This document shows, piece after piece, positions 24,201 to 35,755 of a stretch of DNA of 64,000 bases. Within the stretch, counting starts at the first letter, position 1, and each line of letters starts with the position of its first letter. The stretch covers positions 2,921,422 through 2,985,421 of the forward strand of contig VXAI01000095.1 of assembly GCA_013399305.1 (NCBI GenBank), written 5' to 3'. The notes under the pieces are model-generated. The model had not been told where the DNA came from. It saw only the letters and a list, made by a program, of their open reading frames with translations, and searched no databases. The translations under genes and the position numbers were made by a program. This DNA comes from Rostratula benghalensis. Taxonomy: Eukaryota; Chordata; Aves; Charadriiformes; Rostratulidae.

Positions 24201-25458
24201 TGAAGTTCTTCTGGCTCATTGGGATTTTACCACGGAATCATACCAGCTAATGATAAATGAGATGGAGACGGCAAGCAAGTCTTTAATCACCCTCCTGATT
24301 TTAGCAAAGCACCAGCATTTGGAAGTGGGGTGTGTGATACTGAGATAAAACCCTGTAGAAGAATGGCACGTGTCCCCCATAGGTACATGAGCGTATGTAT
24401 ATTTACATAGAATGCAAACCAGCAGCCAACTAACAAAATACCAGGGAGTGAGTCACTGAACCAGACAGACGACACTGGAGATAGAGAGGCCTTTTATCTC
24501 ATATATCCACTCCTCTGAATAGCCTCTGCATTGCTTTATTTAATTCTTCCTTCTCTTTGCCGTTAAATATCTCTGCTGATTAGGTTTGCCCAATCTATCT
24601 CAATTAGATTTACCTCACTTTCCTAGTCAATTCAATGCTTAGTCTAGGTTTATATAAATGAATTCTGGCCATGCAGCAATTGCTTTTGGAATTAACTAAA
24701 TATGATTATACTGTAATTTGGAGAGTGTAATAACAATGTAGTTACATGTAATCGTTGTATAAAGTTGTGAGTAACTGCATAAAATTTATGTTCTCTTTGA
24801 TTACCATATTGACACTATTTATTTGTCAATGATAAACTGCATGGACTGTACCTGGAAATCAGTTACAAATCTCCCATGCCTCAAAGTAACATTAAAAACT
24901 GAAGCCTTGCCTTACTAGCAATGAAGAATGCCATATAGGCAAAGACAACACCCTCGAATTCTCCAGTAGCTTTCATGATGTCACACCCCAGATTCCACCC
25001 AAAAGTAGTTTTCTCCAACAGGGGGAGACTAGTTTTCTCCAGCAGGGGACACTGGAAGAGCCAGAAAATATGTTGATAATGGTTACACAGATATAATTCA
25101 GGGTGAATAATATATAATTCCGTCATGATTGGGTGGTGCGGCCAAAATAAGCTTGGGTCAGTCTGTGAAGACAATTGGGTGCCTCTGCAAAAACTTTCTG
25201 CAGGGGCTTGGAGTCATGAGCTGATTCTGACAGCCACATGATAACCACCTTCAGAAAGGGACTCTCTGCGTTCATGCTGTGCTTAAGGAAACAAGAGTCA
25301 TACCTTAGGTGGAGAACTTAGTACTACAGAAATACAAATAATTAACAATAAGTATCCAAAAAATACCTAACTTTACATTGAAGATGGGTGCTGTAACATG
25401 TTGTAGTTTATAATCAGACAGCCACAACATCATTTCCCACATTTTCTTTCTAGACACC
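21227..25458. other. Noncoding stretch with a possible conserved element
   Basis: No gene is recognised. Adjacent frames at 23884-24126 (minus) and 24145-24348 (plus) give ordinary-looking peptides with no family I can name. The AT-rich block at about 24590-24850 is described separately as a possible regulatory element. Confidence 0.6.
24590..24850. promoter_or_regulatory. Candidate conserved noncoding element
   Basis: An AT-rich block without low-complexity runs. It holds a perfect 10-base palindrome TTACATGTAA (24742-24751) nested between AACAAT and ATCGTTGT, which are SOX-like ACAAT motifs in inverted orientation, plus several AATTA or AATTAG cores. The motif density is suggestive, but short AT-rich motifs are frequent by chance. 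Conservation cannot be measured here. Confidence 0.25.
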
Positions 25459-25477
25459 AAAAAAAAAAAAAAAAAAA
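25459..25477. repeat. Poly-A tract ending at an assembly gap
   Basis: Nineteen A run directly into the N block. The homopolymer probably caused the assembly break. Confidence 0.9.
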
Positions 25478-25862
25478 NNNNNNNNNNNNNNNNNNNNNNN
25501 NNNNNNNNNNNNNNNNNNNNNNNNNNNNNNNNNNNNNNNNNNNNNNNNNNNNNNNNNNNNNNNNNNNNNNNNNNNNNNNNNNNNNNNNNNNNNNNNNNNN
25601 NNNNNNNNNNNNNNNNNNNNNNNNNNNNNNNNNNNNNNNNNNNNNNNNNNNNNNNNNNNNNNNNNNNNNNNNNNNNNNNNNNNNNNNNNNNNNNNNNNNN
25701 NNNNNNNNNNNNNNNNNNNNNNNNNNNNNNNNNNNNNNNNNNNNNNNNNNNNNNNNNNNNNNNNNNNNNNNNNNNNNNNNNNNNNNNNNNNNNNNNNNNN
25801 NNNNNNNNNNNNNNNNNNNNNNNNNNNNNNNNNNNNNNNNNNNNNNNNNNNNNNNNNNNNNN
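25478..25862. other. Assembly gap (N)
   Basis: A run of 385 N, so no sequence is available. The left edge is a poly-A tract, so the missing DNA may include a repeat. Confidence 0.99.
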
Positions 25863-26274
25863 TTTAAATATTTATAACAACAAAGACCACAGATTCAGGA
25901 CAGAGATCCGAGAACTAAAGGCAGATACATTTCAGGGTAGTTATAACTCAAAAACAGGCCCCAGTCTTGCCATGAGCTCTAAGTTGACCGACACCTCTAT
26001 CTGCATTGTACAAGGGAGCCTTCTTCAGGAAGGAGAGAGGCCTTCCAAAATTTTTATGAGATCTCTTTTCATTTACAAATATCCTAAATGGAAGCATGTG
26101 ACAAGATTGAAAGAAATACTTTCTGGTATTAGAAGCAGAAATTAAATAAAAGTTGCATCGATCATCATGAAAGAACCTAGAACAGACATGAACCCTCCTC
26201 CCTAGACAACCTGTAGGGACTGAGTTGTGACACTTGTTGTGCAGGGCTAGAAAAGAAGTCCGAGTAGGTGGACA

Positions 26275-26512
26275 TGAATCATAGATTAAGAATTACCTTG
26301 AAGATCATTGAGTCCAATCATAAACCTAACACTGCCAAGTCCACCACTAAGTTATATCCCTAACTGCACATCTACACGATTTTTAGATAACTCCAGGGGT
26401 GGCGACTCAACCACTTCCCTGGGCAGTGTGTTCCAATGTCTGACAACCCTTTCAAGTGAAAAAAATTTTCCTAATATCCAATCTAAATCTCCTCTGGTGT
26501 AACTTGAAGGCT
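26275..26512 (-). mobile_element. CR1 LINE 3' fragment
   Basis: The plus strand reads as the reverse complement of an avian CR1 3' end. It begins with GAATCATAGATTAAG, the remnant of the terminal ATTCTATG-type repeats. It continues through AGATCATTGAGTCCAATC, CACTGCCAAGTCCACCACTA, CACATCTACACG, AACTCCAGGGGTGGCGACTC, CCACTTCCCTGGGCAG, TGACAACCCTTTCAAGTG and TTTTCCTAATATCCAATC. All landmarks are in family order. The element is 5'-truncated and carries no functional reverse transcriptase. It supports a bird origin for the window. Confidence 0.92.
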
Positions 26513-27829
26513 AAGCACATCTTGGTAGAAAGTAATGGAAGCTCATACAGCCACTGTGGATTAAGGAATTGCTTCCTGGGGGTTAATTCACTCACGAAAA
26601 AGCCAAGCTCCAGAAAGATCATTCCAGTTTACAGAATAAGTATAGAACTCATATAGCAGAATGCTCAGCATAGTCATTCATAGCACATGCTAAAAAGCTG
26701 ACAAGCTTTCTTCATTTCTGGAGTGGCATCCTACTCTGTGTAAGAAGAAAGTTGTTTTAAGAACACAGATTATTCAGGTAGTTAAAAAATACTATGTCCA
26801 CATATGGCACCTAGAAATTGATATGGTGATTGCCAAGTGCTGGGCAGGATCAGGACAGGTGACAGAGACAGTAGGGCATCTATTTGTCCCAGATATATTT
26901 TATAATTGGGTCTACGACAGAAGATATGAAGGAAGTGCCTTGATGCCTGAATGGCATCTACAGGTTGATTAAAGGTATACTACTGCACCTGATTATCTGT
27001 TTGAGCAATTGTGCCTATTATTTTGTACACAACTAAAGATTTCAACTCCATTCATCTTACACCAAAATTTAGACCCAAATGCATTATGATTCTTCCATTA
27101 TTGTAGCAGCTTTCTTTGCTCTGTTTTCTATTTAGGCAAGCTTGCTTAACGAGCAATTAACTTCCGACTCTGAAGGAAGACAAAAGTATAAGCAACATCA
27201 TATAGCAAACTCTTTGGGTTTTGGGGAAAGTTTGGGCAGCTTTTTGGCATGCCCAGCCTCAAGACAGAGAAGGATCCTACTATTATTTGAGGGAAAAGGG
27301 CTCACTTGAAAAATGCTGAGTGCAAGGCTTTGTGGGAACTAACAAGAATCTCTGCTATAATATGGGATCTCATCAGCTGGAAACGTGTAAGGAGAAAGTC
27401 TGTTCTTGCATCATCTTCTACACCATCAACACAGTATAACCAGGTAGAACATAATTTTTTTTCTGTTAATCAGGTTAGATTTTTCTAGCAAAGGTTAGGA
27501 TGTGGCTAATACCATGATAATAGTTCCTACTGAGTCCTCATCCAGATTACGTTCTTCAAATTTCAACATTGATGTTCAGTGAAGTCTTTCAAATTGGAGA
27601 GAAGGACCTACTAATCGGAAGATAACTGGGAGAAAGAGCCCATCTTGTAAGAGAAGACAAATCAAGCTTGGTCAACTACTGAGCGCTGCAAAATCAAAGA
27701 GACTATTGCTCAGGGACAACCACAAAGAGGGGCAGGGGCAGGAAAATAAAGAACAAATTAAAACCATGGACAAAGCTGGCATAAGAAAAAATAGTGTCAA
27801 TGGGCAACTATCTATTTAGGCTAGGAATG
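26513..27829. other. Noncoding stretch with no recognisable gene
   Basis: Unique AT-rich sequence between two CR1 fragments. No exon, RNA gene or repeat was recognised. Confidence 0.65.
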
Positions 27830-27986
27830 AGGTTTCTAACAATCAAAACCGTGCTAAATATAGTGGATTTCTTTCAAGATGGAGCTTGATCATCTGATGA
27901 AAAGAATGTATGATGTGGTAGCCTGGAATGACAGAGGACTGGACTCAGTGACCCAGGCAATTCCTTCCAGTACAATGTTCCTGTAT
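27830..27986 (+). mobile_element. CR1/L3-type LINE 3' fragment
   Basis: Sense-orientation 3' end. Landmarks are CAAGATGGAGCTTGATCATC, GAATGTATGATG, AGAGGACTGGACTCAGTGAC, CCAGGCAATTCCTTCCAGTA and ATGTTCCTGTA. The last resembles the terminal ATGTTCCTATGA-type motif of older CR1/L3 families. It is truncated and noncoding, and lies in the opposite orientation to the CR1 copy at 26275-26512. The left boundary is approximate. Confidence 0.75.
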
Positions 27987-30065
27987 TAGCTGCTGCTCTC
28001 CAGCTCCTGGCAAGCTGCTAATGAGGCCCCAAGTGCTTCAAATCTGCTAGAGATAGTAAGGATTCATGACAACGTGGCTCTGGTGGAAACTGAATGAGTG
28101 CACACACCCTGTGAGCTGGCACTTAGCACGGTTCACTACCCATTCTCCAGGAGGAAATACACACTTTCTGATGGAATGTTGTCCAAAACCAAGACACGTA
28201 GATAAAATAAATAAGATGCAATGTATACGAGTTCTAGTTTATTCCATTAACATGCTTACATTTTAATCTTACTTTTAGGCTTGTTTTAGGCTTTGGTTTA
28301 AGAAAAGAGGTAAAAGTTATAGTAGAACAAAGAAAGAACTACGCAATTATAAAAAAATATATACACACATATATACACATTTACTTGGTCTTTCAAATTT
28401 CTCTGCAGAACGCAAAATATGAAAATCTCATTTAGAAAATCCTGAAATAATGTAGGACCATGATGAATCAGAATGAATTCTTTTTGTATGTAGAAATATA
28501 CTTAACCACAGCAGTATTCCTTAGCTGTTTGAGATCCATATAGGATTTTTTTCTGGATGGTGATTCATATTATCCTGTCAATACATTAGGGGGGGATTTA
28601 AATTCTTAACACCCACCATCACACCAAAGCAGAGTAGACTACTTAATATGAATAACAAGCACCAGAAGAAAAACACTCCACCCCATGTTTCTTCTGCAAC
28701 TTTAAATTGGACACAAAGAGGAGGAGAGGGGGGGGAAGAAAGAGAGCAGAATAACAGTGAATTAATAATGGAGAAACCTGATTAGAATATAATTTGTCCT
28801 CATTAGTAGAGCATTCCTGACATAAGGCTGCTCCTTGAATCCTGTTTACTTTGAAACTCCAAAGAAAGAAAACCTATATAGTTGTTAACACTCGGCTTTT
28901 CAAGGATAGCTCCGTAATGAGGGTGGAGTGTATATGAGCCGGTTGGTTCTTTACCATCAGAGAACACTGAACACACATCTGTGCAGTGAAGCATTATTGG
29001 GCCTTTCAAACAACCTCTGCGGCCGCTGCCTATAAATCTCTTCCCCTGTCATGTTTAACTAAAACCCAATACCCATTCAACATGAAATCCATCAATGTTA
29101 TACAGAAAACAATGACAAAGCACTCTCCTTTGTGTCAGGAAAAACAAATAATTCTGCGGGAAAAAGAGGGAAACCTTTTTTGGCAAGCTTCTGCAAGGGT
29201 AACAGAGGGAACAAGTGGCAGCTTTCTTTTAAAGCAACATATACTCAGCTACAAAAAAATAATTTCAAGGCCAAACCTATACTGGGTATACAAGATAATA
29301 CATAATGCATTAGAAGGATCTACGTGTTGAGGTATTTTATTTGAAGCATGTTTGTCACGAGGACAAAGTCAGCTTATGCCATTCATCTGCGTGATTCTGT
29401 CAATGCTAAACTGCGTTTGCATTTCTGAAGCAAAATAGGTATCAATTACCAATTCTTTCATCTGCTGCTTCAACCCCAAGGAAATCCATACACGTGCATA
29501 TCAGTCCAGTGGGTGGATTCAGCCTTTTCCTATTCTCCTAACTTAAATTCAAGGGGGAGGGACACACATGGGGACAAAAGAGAAAATAAGAAGTGAAGGC
29601 AACTACCTGAGGGCAAAGATACCTTCCACAAGGATTCACTGGCAAGTGTTTTGTGAAAGCAAGCAATTCTGTGAAACCAGTGTTGACTGGAAAAGACGGA
29701 GTTATCTCTAGGTAGATGGGCTAACGCAGCTAGACGTGAGTGAAGGCAAGTAAACTGGACAGCTAAGACCAGAACCTGTCTCAAACCCTTAGACCTAATG
29801 AGAAAACAGAACTGGCAGAAATATCATTTTAGTGTAATATATTCAATGCCATGTAAACGAGAAGGGTTTGCTTGATAATTGTTTACCAGACAAGTTTCAT
29901 CTAAAACACATGAGTCTGGAATAAAAGTGACTCCCTGACAACCTGTCTTGTACATGGAGATAGATACTCACATTGCACTGAACCTCTTCAACTCAGCTAT
30001 AGGTGCAACACTTAATATTGCCTCTGTCTTTTAAGCATCCCATTACTGTAAAGACATTAGCCACC

Positions 30066-30195
30066 GAACTTAATTAACAAAATCAATCATAATTAATTCT
30101 TTCAACGTTCACAGAGTCATCACAGACATTTCCTTTAGAGTTTTACTGTAATTTGCCATTAATGGAGAGGCAAAATAGTCAAATGATTTAGAATA
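30066..30195. promoter_or_regulatory. Candidate homeodomain-rich element
   Basis: It contains AACTTAATTAAC, ATCAATCATAATTAATTC and TGCCATTAATGG, several TAATTA/ATTAAT cores in about 130 bases. These are typical homeodomain or LIM/POU cores, though also frequent in AT-rich DNA. It shows no transposon likeness. The role is inferred only. Confidence 0.25.
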
Positions 30196-31467
30196 TATAT
30201 AGAATAATGTACACCCACCGTACATAATAAGATGGCATTTTCATTGAGGAGGTGACAGAAGCATCATAAAACAAGAAGAGCAGAGCTTGGATAGTTTATC
30301 ACTGTCACAAAAGCTGCATGAGTGCTTTAACTGCTGTTTCAGGGTATTTTGCTCTTCGCTCTCATTAAATTTAGACTGAAAACCACATGGTACTTATGAA
30401 CAGGGAACTTTCTGAATATCACTTGGGCCTTCATTTTAAATGTCACGTGTAATGCGTGTGATGGAGAAATTGGTTTCTCTTGATTGTCATAGACAATTTT
30501 CCAAAGATATTTCTTCTGCAGACAGACATAAGGCCTGCTGCTCTGGTACCTGTGAAAACAGGTGTCCCTGAGGTCATCTTCTGCTGACCGTTCACTACAT
30601 TTACTACTTCTGCAAGTTTGATTTCCCGTTTTCCCAACAATCACATTTACTGAAGTCAGACTTCACAGTGAAAGTTTAGTCCCAGCCTTAACTAAAACAA
30701 AGCAAAATTGAAACTGGGCATCGTCCACAATTCTCCACAGTATTCCCTTCCACCCAGATGACAGACGCAAACTATGCACTCACCTTCAAATAATTAAAGG
30801 TTGACTTTTGGCTGAAAATGCCACTTTTCCCTCTAGGAGAACTTGCAAAGAGAGGCAACAAGTAGCTGAGCTTCTAGCCTTTCATCTAGTCTCCTTCTTG
30901 TTATGATGGCAGAATTAATTTCATTTTTCTAAAGCCATCCCTGATCAATTGGGCTTGAATTGTGCCCTGAACAGCTCTTCTGACAAGAATTCCATGAGCT
31001 CTTTCTGCTCCTTGTCACGTTTCATAATTCTCACTCAATACGATGATCTCTGTTATATTTTGTCAATCCAGAATAAATGTTCTGACTGGGGGACACTTTA
31101 ACTGGCGCTACTGAAATCAGAATGTAGCCTGTGAGAGTTACAAGATGGCACTTAAGAAGTATATGAAATAGGCAGTATAATTTTAGCAGGTAGCTATTTA
31201 CTTGATGAGACAGAAAGGATACATTTTAAAGCATATACATATGTGAATACACACATTGACATGTTATTATTTTAATAGGTTTACTTAGGAGTTAAGTTAC
31301 ATGCTTTAGCCAGATTTCTCTTGATTTTATTTTACTCAAATAGCAATCATTTGTATTACACATTTTTCCAAATTAGCAAGGACACAAATTACTGTTCTTG
31401 AATGCTGAGTTCTACAAGCTGAACTTTCAACAAGCCATGTTGCAGCACTACAGGCTTCAAGGTTTAC

Positions 31468-31500
31468 AAAAAAAAAAAAACCCAACACCAAAACAAAACA
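31468..31500. repeat. A-rich tract
   Basis: Thirteen A followed by CCCAACACCAAAACAAAACA. It resembles the other A tract plus CAAAA combinations in the window. Confidence 0.85.
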
Positions 31501-31684
31501 CATGGGCTCTTTACCCATGTGTTAAATAACCTATCAGGATAATTCTTGTTACCTCCTCTTCTGAATGCAAGAAACAACACACGATAGCTATCTTTCTGGG
31601 CTTCCTCCATCAATCAATATAATCCTATAAGAGTTCAAACTTAACACTAGTTACATAAGAGAGCTACTGAATTAGATAAACTCA

Positions 31685-31865
31685 ATCATCGTTGGTGATG
31701 AAATGATTATTTAATTACTGTCAGCTGTGCTTCCAATAGCAGAGAGGAAATCCAAGAACATTGACAGCCAATGGTAATTTATTAATCAATTAAACAGTAC
31801 TGCTTGGGTAAGCATAATTTGCACAATAAAAATTAAATTAAATGCTTAAGTAAAAGGGGTGGCTT
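31685..31865. promoter_or_regulatory. Candidate enhancer with TALE, homeodomain and E-box motifs
   Basis: Motifs seen are TTAATTA (31711-31717), E-box CAGCTG (31722-31727), TGACAG, a MEIS/PREP-like core (31762-31767), directly followed by CCAAT (31768-31772), and the near-palindrome TTAATCAATTAA (31782-31793). A further run of AATTAAATTAAAT-like sequence follows. A compact mixture like this is common in developmental enhancers. Conservation and activity are not known. Confidence 0.3.
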
Positions 31866-34058
31866 TTGTAACATTAGAGGTTGTGACATGATACAGCAAA
31901 GGACTGAACATGCAGAACTTAACGCTCTACTTTCCAATCTCAATATAAAGAAAACCAAAAGGCTGATGGAGCTGAGGAGGATGGGAGTGACATTGCTTAC
32001 ACAGCAGTAACTGTCATACAGTGGTATCTCCAGTGTCTTCTATGGTGTGTTTTTTCAGCTTGCAAATCCTGGAAAGCTCAACATCAGACTCAAGATGTTT
32101 ATTCTGTGCTGGTAGCTGAGAGTTCAGCACCAATACCTAGCTTGGAATGATTTTAACAGGAATTACCTGTTTCCTCAAGACAGAAGATTATTCAGAACCA
32201 AATTATTCTCCAGGTTAGTTGTAAACAGTTGGATCCCCATCTTACATGCCCAACTGAGCGAGAGTCCCTCACAGCACACCGGGCTCTACTTTCAGTCCTA
32301 CATGTAAGTGCAAGGCTACTGAAAAACTTACTTCTTTCTCAGTGGGCTGCTCGTGCAATTACCCTTGCAGGGTCTTCTGCACCCATCTTTGGATCTCCCT
32401 TGTCTCAGAGAAACTACCAGTTTATTACTTTCACGTCCTAAAGGCACGGAGGGGATGGATGACATCTGCACTTCTGCTAATTTGATTTCCTAATTACAGA
32501 ACAAACGCATACTACTCCACTTGCAATCAAGAGTCCCTTCAGCTAGGCACTGTCAGAAACTACTAACAGACAAAGAACAGGGCAAACAAAGCAGAGTTTG
32601 AGAAGATTGGCAAAAATTTTAATGGTAGATCTGTGACCAAGCAAAGCCTAGACCTCCATCCCCTGGTTGCTCATTTTAGGGCTTGCACCAAAGGATTATC
32701 CTTTCTCTCACTCAAAGATTTGTACACAGGCAAAATCTGAGATACTCCAAGACTACAACAGAGACCTACAGACCCCACAGGATGAACCACAGTAATAAAT
32801 GCATTCTGTTCTATCACTGCTGTTCATCTCCCATGAGAAATGCTCATCTACCATGTGTTTTCATATCAGCATTCGTACCTACAAGAAAAAAATTGTTTGT
32901 GCAATCAAAATATATGTTTACTGGATAAAAGGTTGAATTTGGTTCTTTAAAACTTTTTAGGTAAAAGGGATTGGGTACATTGTCGAGTTACACGTACATT
33001 TAAAACCAGCTTCTGTTAGAAGGCTGAAGTGTAATTTAGGAGTCACAGAACAAGTCTGGGACTCAATAAACTCCAGCTCTGCTCTCAGCTCTTTTACCAA
33101 GTGGTCTTTGGCACTTACTGCCTTTCACTGCCTCCGTTGCCTCTCTGCTGCAAGTGCAAAGCTCTTGCAGCCAAGTGGTACTGGGAAGGCAATTTTGCAT
33201 ACAACTCCTTGGTAGGTGAAACTGTTGACTTTCAGCCATTCTACCACCCTAAACTATCTGTATTACCTTTCTCTCTTCAGCTAATTTCTTTCATACTTGA
33301 CGTTAGTACGTTAGGTTTGTGGTCATTATAGAATGCCATTAGATTTAAGGTAGCACAAATGAGAACAGAATTATGTCCAGTCAGATCCTCATGAGATACT
33401 ATCTTTACACAGGTCTTTTCTAAGGTTCATCCTCACTGGCTGCTGTTGATCTTTCACTTTGTCTTGCTTATCTAAAACCAATACCTATTCAAACTCCAAT
33501 CAATCAATGCTACATACAGAATGATGAAAAAAGACATCCAATTCTCTTGTTTAACAACTTGTTCAACACTTACTGCTTCCAGACATCTTTCAGCATCCAC
33601 TTAATTCATGGTTACCAGCCTTTTGAATTTAAAAACAATTAATGATATGTACTAGAAAAAGTTGGTAGTAGCCACCAGATTCTGTATTGCTGAGAGCATT
33701 GGTCACGACAGATGCACCTTTAACCCTGCGAGAACCTCAGTTATTTGATTATCACTGCCACCAAGGCTTGCTTTGGCTACAGTGGGCTAGTCTCAAGTCT
33801 GCCACTCCATAACCTGCAAATAACTTTCATTTTTCACAATAGCTCATTTAATAGGAACTTTAAGGGAGCCCAGAACAAGACAGCTGAAAAACAAAGCACT
33901 GATAAGGCTCTGCTGCAACCTTGGCAGGAAACCGATGGCAATACAAAGGAGGAAGAGTTGCAGTAGAGCAATAGGGGTTGGGACAAGCTCACTTTCTCAT
34001 CTAATGAATGCCACACAGCAGAACAGTCGCAACCCAGTGAAAGCAAGTGTTATCTAAA

Positions 34059-34151
34059 GGGCCTGATCTTATCCACGCATGCAACAGCACTATTTACAAC
34101 AGTGGTATTACAATCAGGCCAGCGTGGATTTATACAACAGGCCAGATCTTA
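34059..34151. repeat. Palindromic MITE-like ancient repeat
   Basis: It begins GGGCCTGATCTTATCCACGC and has a second inverted part GCGTGGATTTATACAACAGG ending in CCAGATC. The GGGCCTGATC start and its inverted partner match the well-known amniote palindromic pattern. A direct CAATCAGGCC inside suggests either a nested copy or decay. Confidence 0.6.
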
Positions 34152-34196
34152 CATTCTGTTTGAGTTCTTTAAACTCCAGCCAACTTCCACAGGAGT

Positions 34197-34886
34197 TTAG
34201 GTACAAAAATGCAGGGGTTTTTCAGACACAGGCCTAAGTGAACAGCCTAACGCAGAAGACAACTGAGTAATGAGATTCAGGTCTTGCTTCATATGCCTGA
34301 GGCTTGAGATAATTTTGCAGGTAGGTTTTGGATTTTTTTTTTTAAAGCAAATTAGAGAACATTGGCAAAATCTGTACTCAGGCTTTCCCTTAAACATGCA
34401 GGTTTCAAGCTGGTATCTCTGTCCAGAAGATCTTATCTTTTTTTCATGATCACAGCCAGGTCTCAAGGTCTTGCAAGTGGCATCCCAATTAACAGAACAG
34501 CCATTGTGGCTTGAAAACCTTGTTATTAAAAAACAAAAACAATCCAGTTCCCAAGCACTGACTGCTTTAAAGTGGCTGCCACCAGCAAAGGAGCTTAGAT
34601 ATGAATATAAAATGTAAGCAACTACATTTTCCTTCCTCCTTTTCATGGATACATTAATACTGTGCTGGAGGCTGATCTGGCTAACAAGTTCTGAGCTAGC
34701 AACTGAGGTTATTAATGTCACTGTTAAGATTTTTTTTATTATTATTGAATCTGATCCGTCTTCTATCCAAGAGTGGTTTTTATTGAATAATCTACTCACC
34801 AAATTAAATGGGCTGTGACTAAAAATGGGGGGAGGCAAGTTGTGTTTTAAAATAAAAAGTGAACACATTTTGTGACCAGATATCAC
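34197..34886 (-). other. Longest open frame, 229 codons, probably not a gene
   Basis: The frame runs from a stop-flanked GTG at the upstream end to TAA at 34197-34199. The first ATG is codon 7 (34866-34868). The translation is rich in S, C and K, with no recognisable domain, no signal peptide and no paired splice sites that I can see. It spans T-rich low-complexity DNA (around 34332-34344 and 34729-34745) that gives Lys or Ile runs. A stop-free run this long is unusual for AT-rich DNA but can arise in a 64 kb window. No homologue is recognised. Confidence 0.3.
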
Positions 34887-35140
34887 TTAATTTGCAAATG
34901 TGTACTCTAGAACCATATGTTGTCTGATACAGTCACCATTCCTTGCCAAGCAGCATTTATATAGCTGATCAAACACTCCTGTTCAATACTAAAAAGATAG
35001 AAAATTCTAAACTGTTATGCTACTGCATATGCATGAGGCGCTTTTCTGCCCCTTCCAAGGTGCCTTAATCAATATAATTATATTTTCAGTGTTTTCATGT
35101 TGTGAAAAAAAAATATTGCATAATGATTCAGGCTAAGCTC

Positions 35141-35164
35141 GGACCTGATCCTCCAAACACTTGC
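35141..35164. repeat. Fragment of palindromic MITE-like repeat
   Basis: GGACCTGATCCTCCAAACAC continues with TTGC. This matches the GCCTGATCCTGCAAACACTT-type arm of the amniote palindromic family. Only one arm is evident. Confidence 0.5.
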
Positions 35165-35589
35165 TAGTTGCCAGCAGATATAAAATGCTGTGATAGGCTT
35201 GCCCTGCACCTTTCCTGGGCTGGGCAAATTCCTCACATGGAGAATTTGCCCAGTTTGATCCCTGTAACCACGATAACCAAATGGCTATATATGTGATGTT
35301 TACACCCAAGACAAAATTAAGTGGATTTTAATAGAGATGGAAGCAAGATTTGAGACCTTTACAATCTGGCTCATAAAACCTCCCAAACAGAGGCAGGGAA
35401 GAAAGGAAACAATGGATGTGAACAATAGATTAAAGAAAACTAAGTTGTGCCATAAAAAGGAGGTCTGTTCTAATTTTGTGCAGTGGGATCTATATGACGT
35501 CAGCGCAATCTTTAACATGGCTTTTTAGGTCTGACATGAGGAAAATTCAAGCTTAAATTTGAGCTCTGATGAAGTGCAACTACCAGAGA

Positions 35590-35755
35590 AATTAGGAGAG
35601 CAGAGAGTGCTCTGTGCTCTACACAATGAAGCTCACAAATGCCGTTTATTTATCTCTGCTTCCCAAATTGATATTTTCACTCATGGAAATTTTCATAATT
35701 AAGCCTGTGACAGCTCCTGCTATGCAGTTCATCAGCAAGGAGGACATAAAGAACA
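35590..35755. promoter_or_regulatory. Possible conserved noncoding block
   Basis: Complex unique sequence without homopolymers. It includes CCGTTTATTTATC (a forkhead- or CDX-like TTTAT core), AATTGATATTTTC, TTCATAATTAAG, and TGACAGCT (a TGACAG TALE-like core). This is motif-based inference only. Confidence 0.2.

Larger units (their letters stand above)
27987..34058. other. Noncoding stretch with candidate regulatory blocks
   Basis: No gene is recognised. It contains a NotI-like GCGGCCGC at about 29020, an A13 tract at 31468-31480 followed by C- and A-rich DNA, and two TAATTA-rich blocks (30066-30195 and 31685-31865) listed separately. The frames here are short, with no recognised family. Confidence 0.6.

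Noticed and set aside
28340..28382. TATATACACACATATATACA as a functional element
   Set aside because: Simple AT/AC low complexity, with no further structure.
29015..29030. GCGGCCGC as a sign of a CpG island or cloning junction
   Set aside because: A single isolated site. The flanks are AT-rich and show no vector sequence or CpG cluster.
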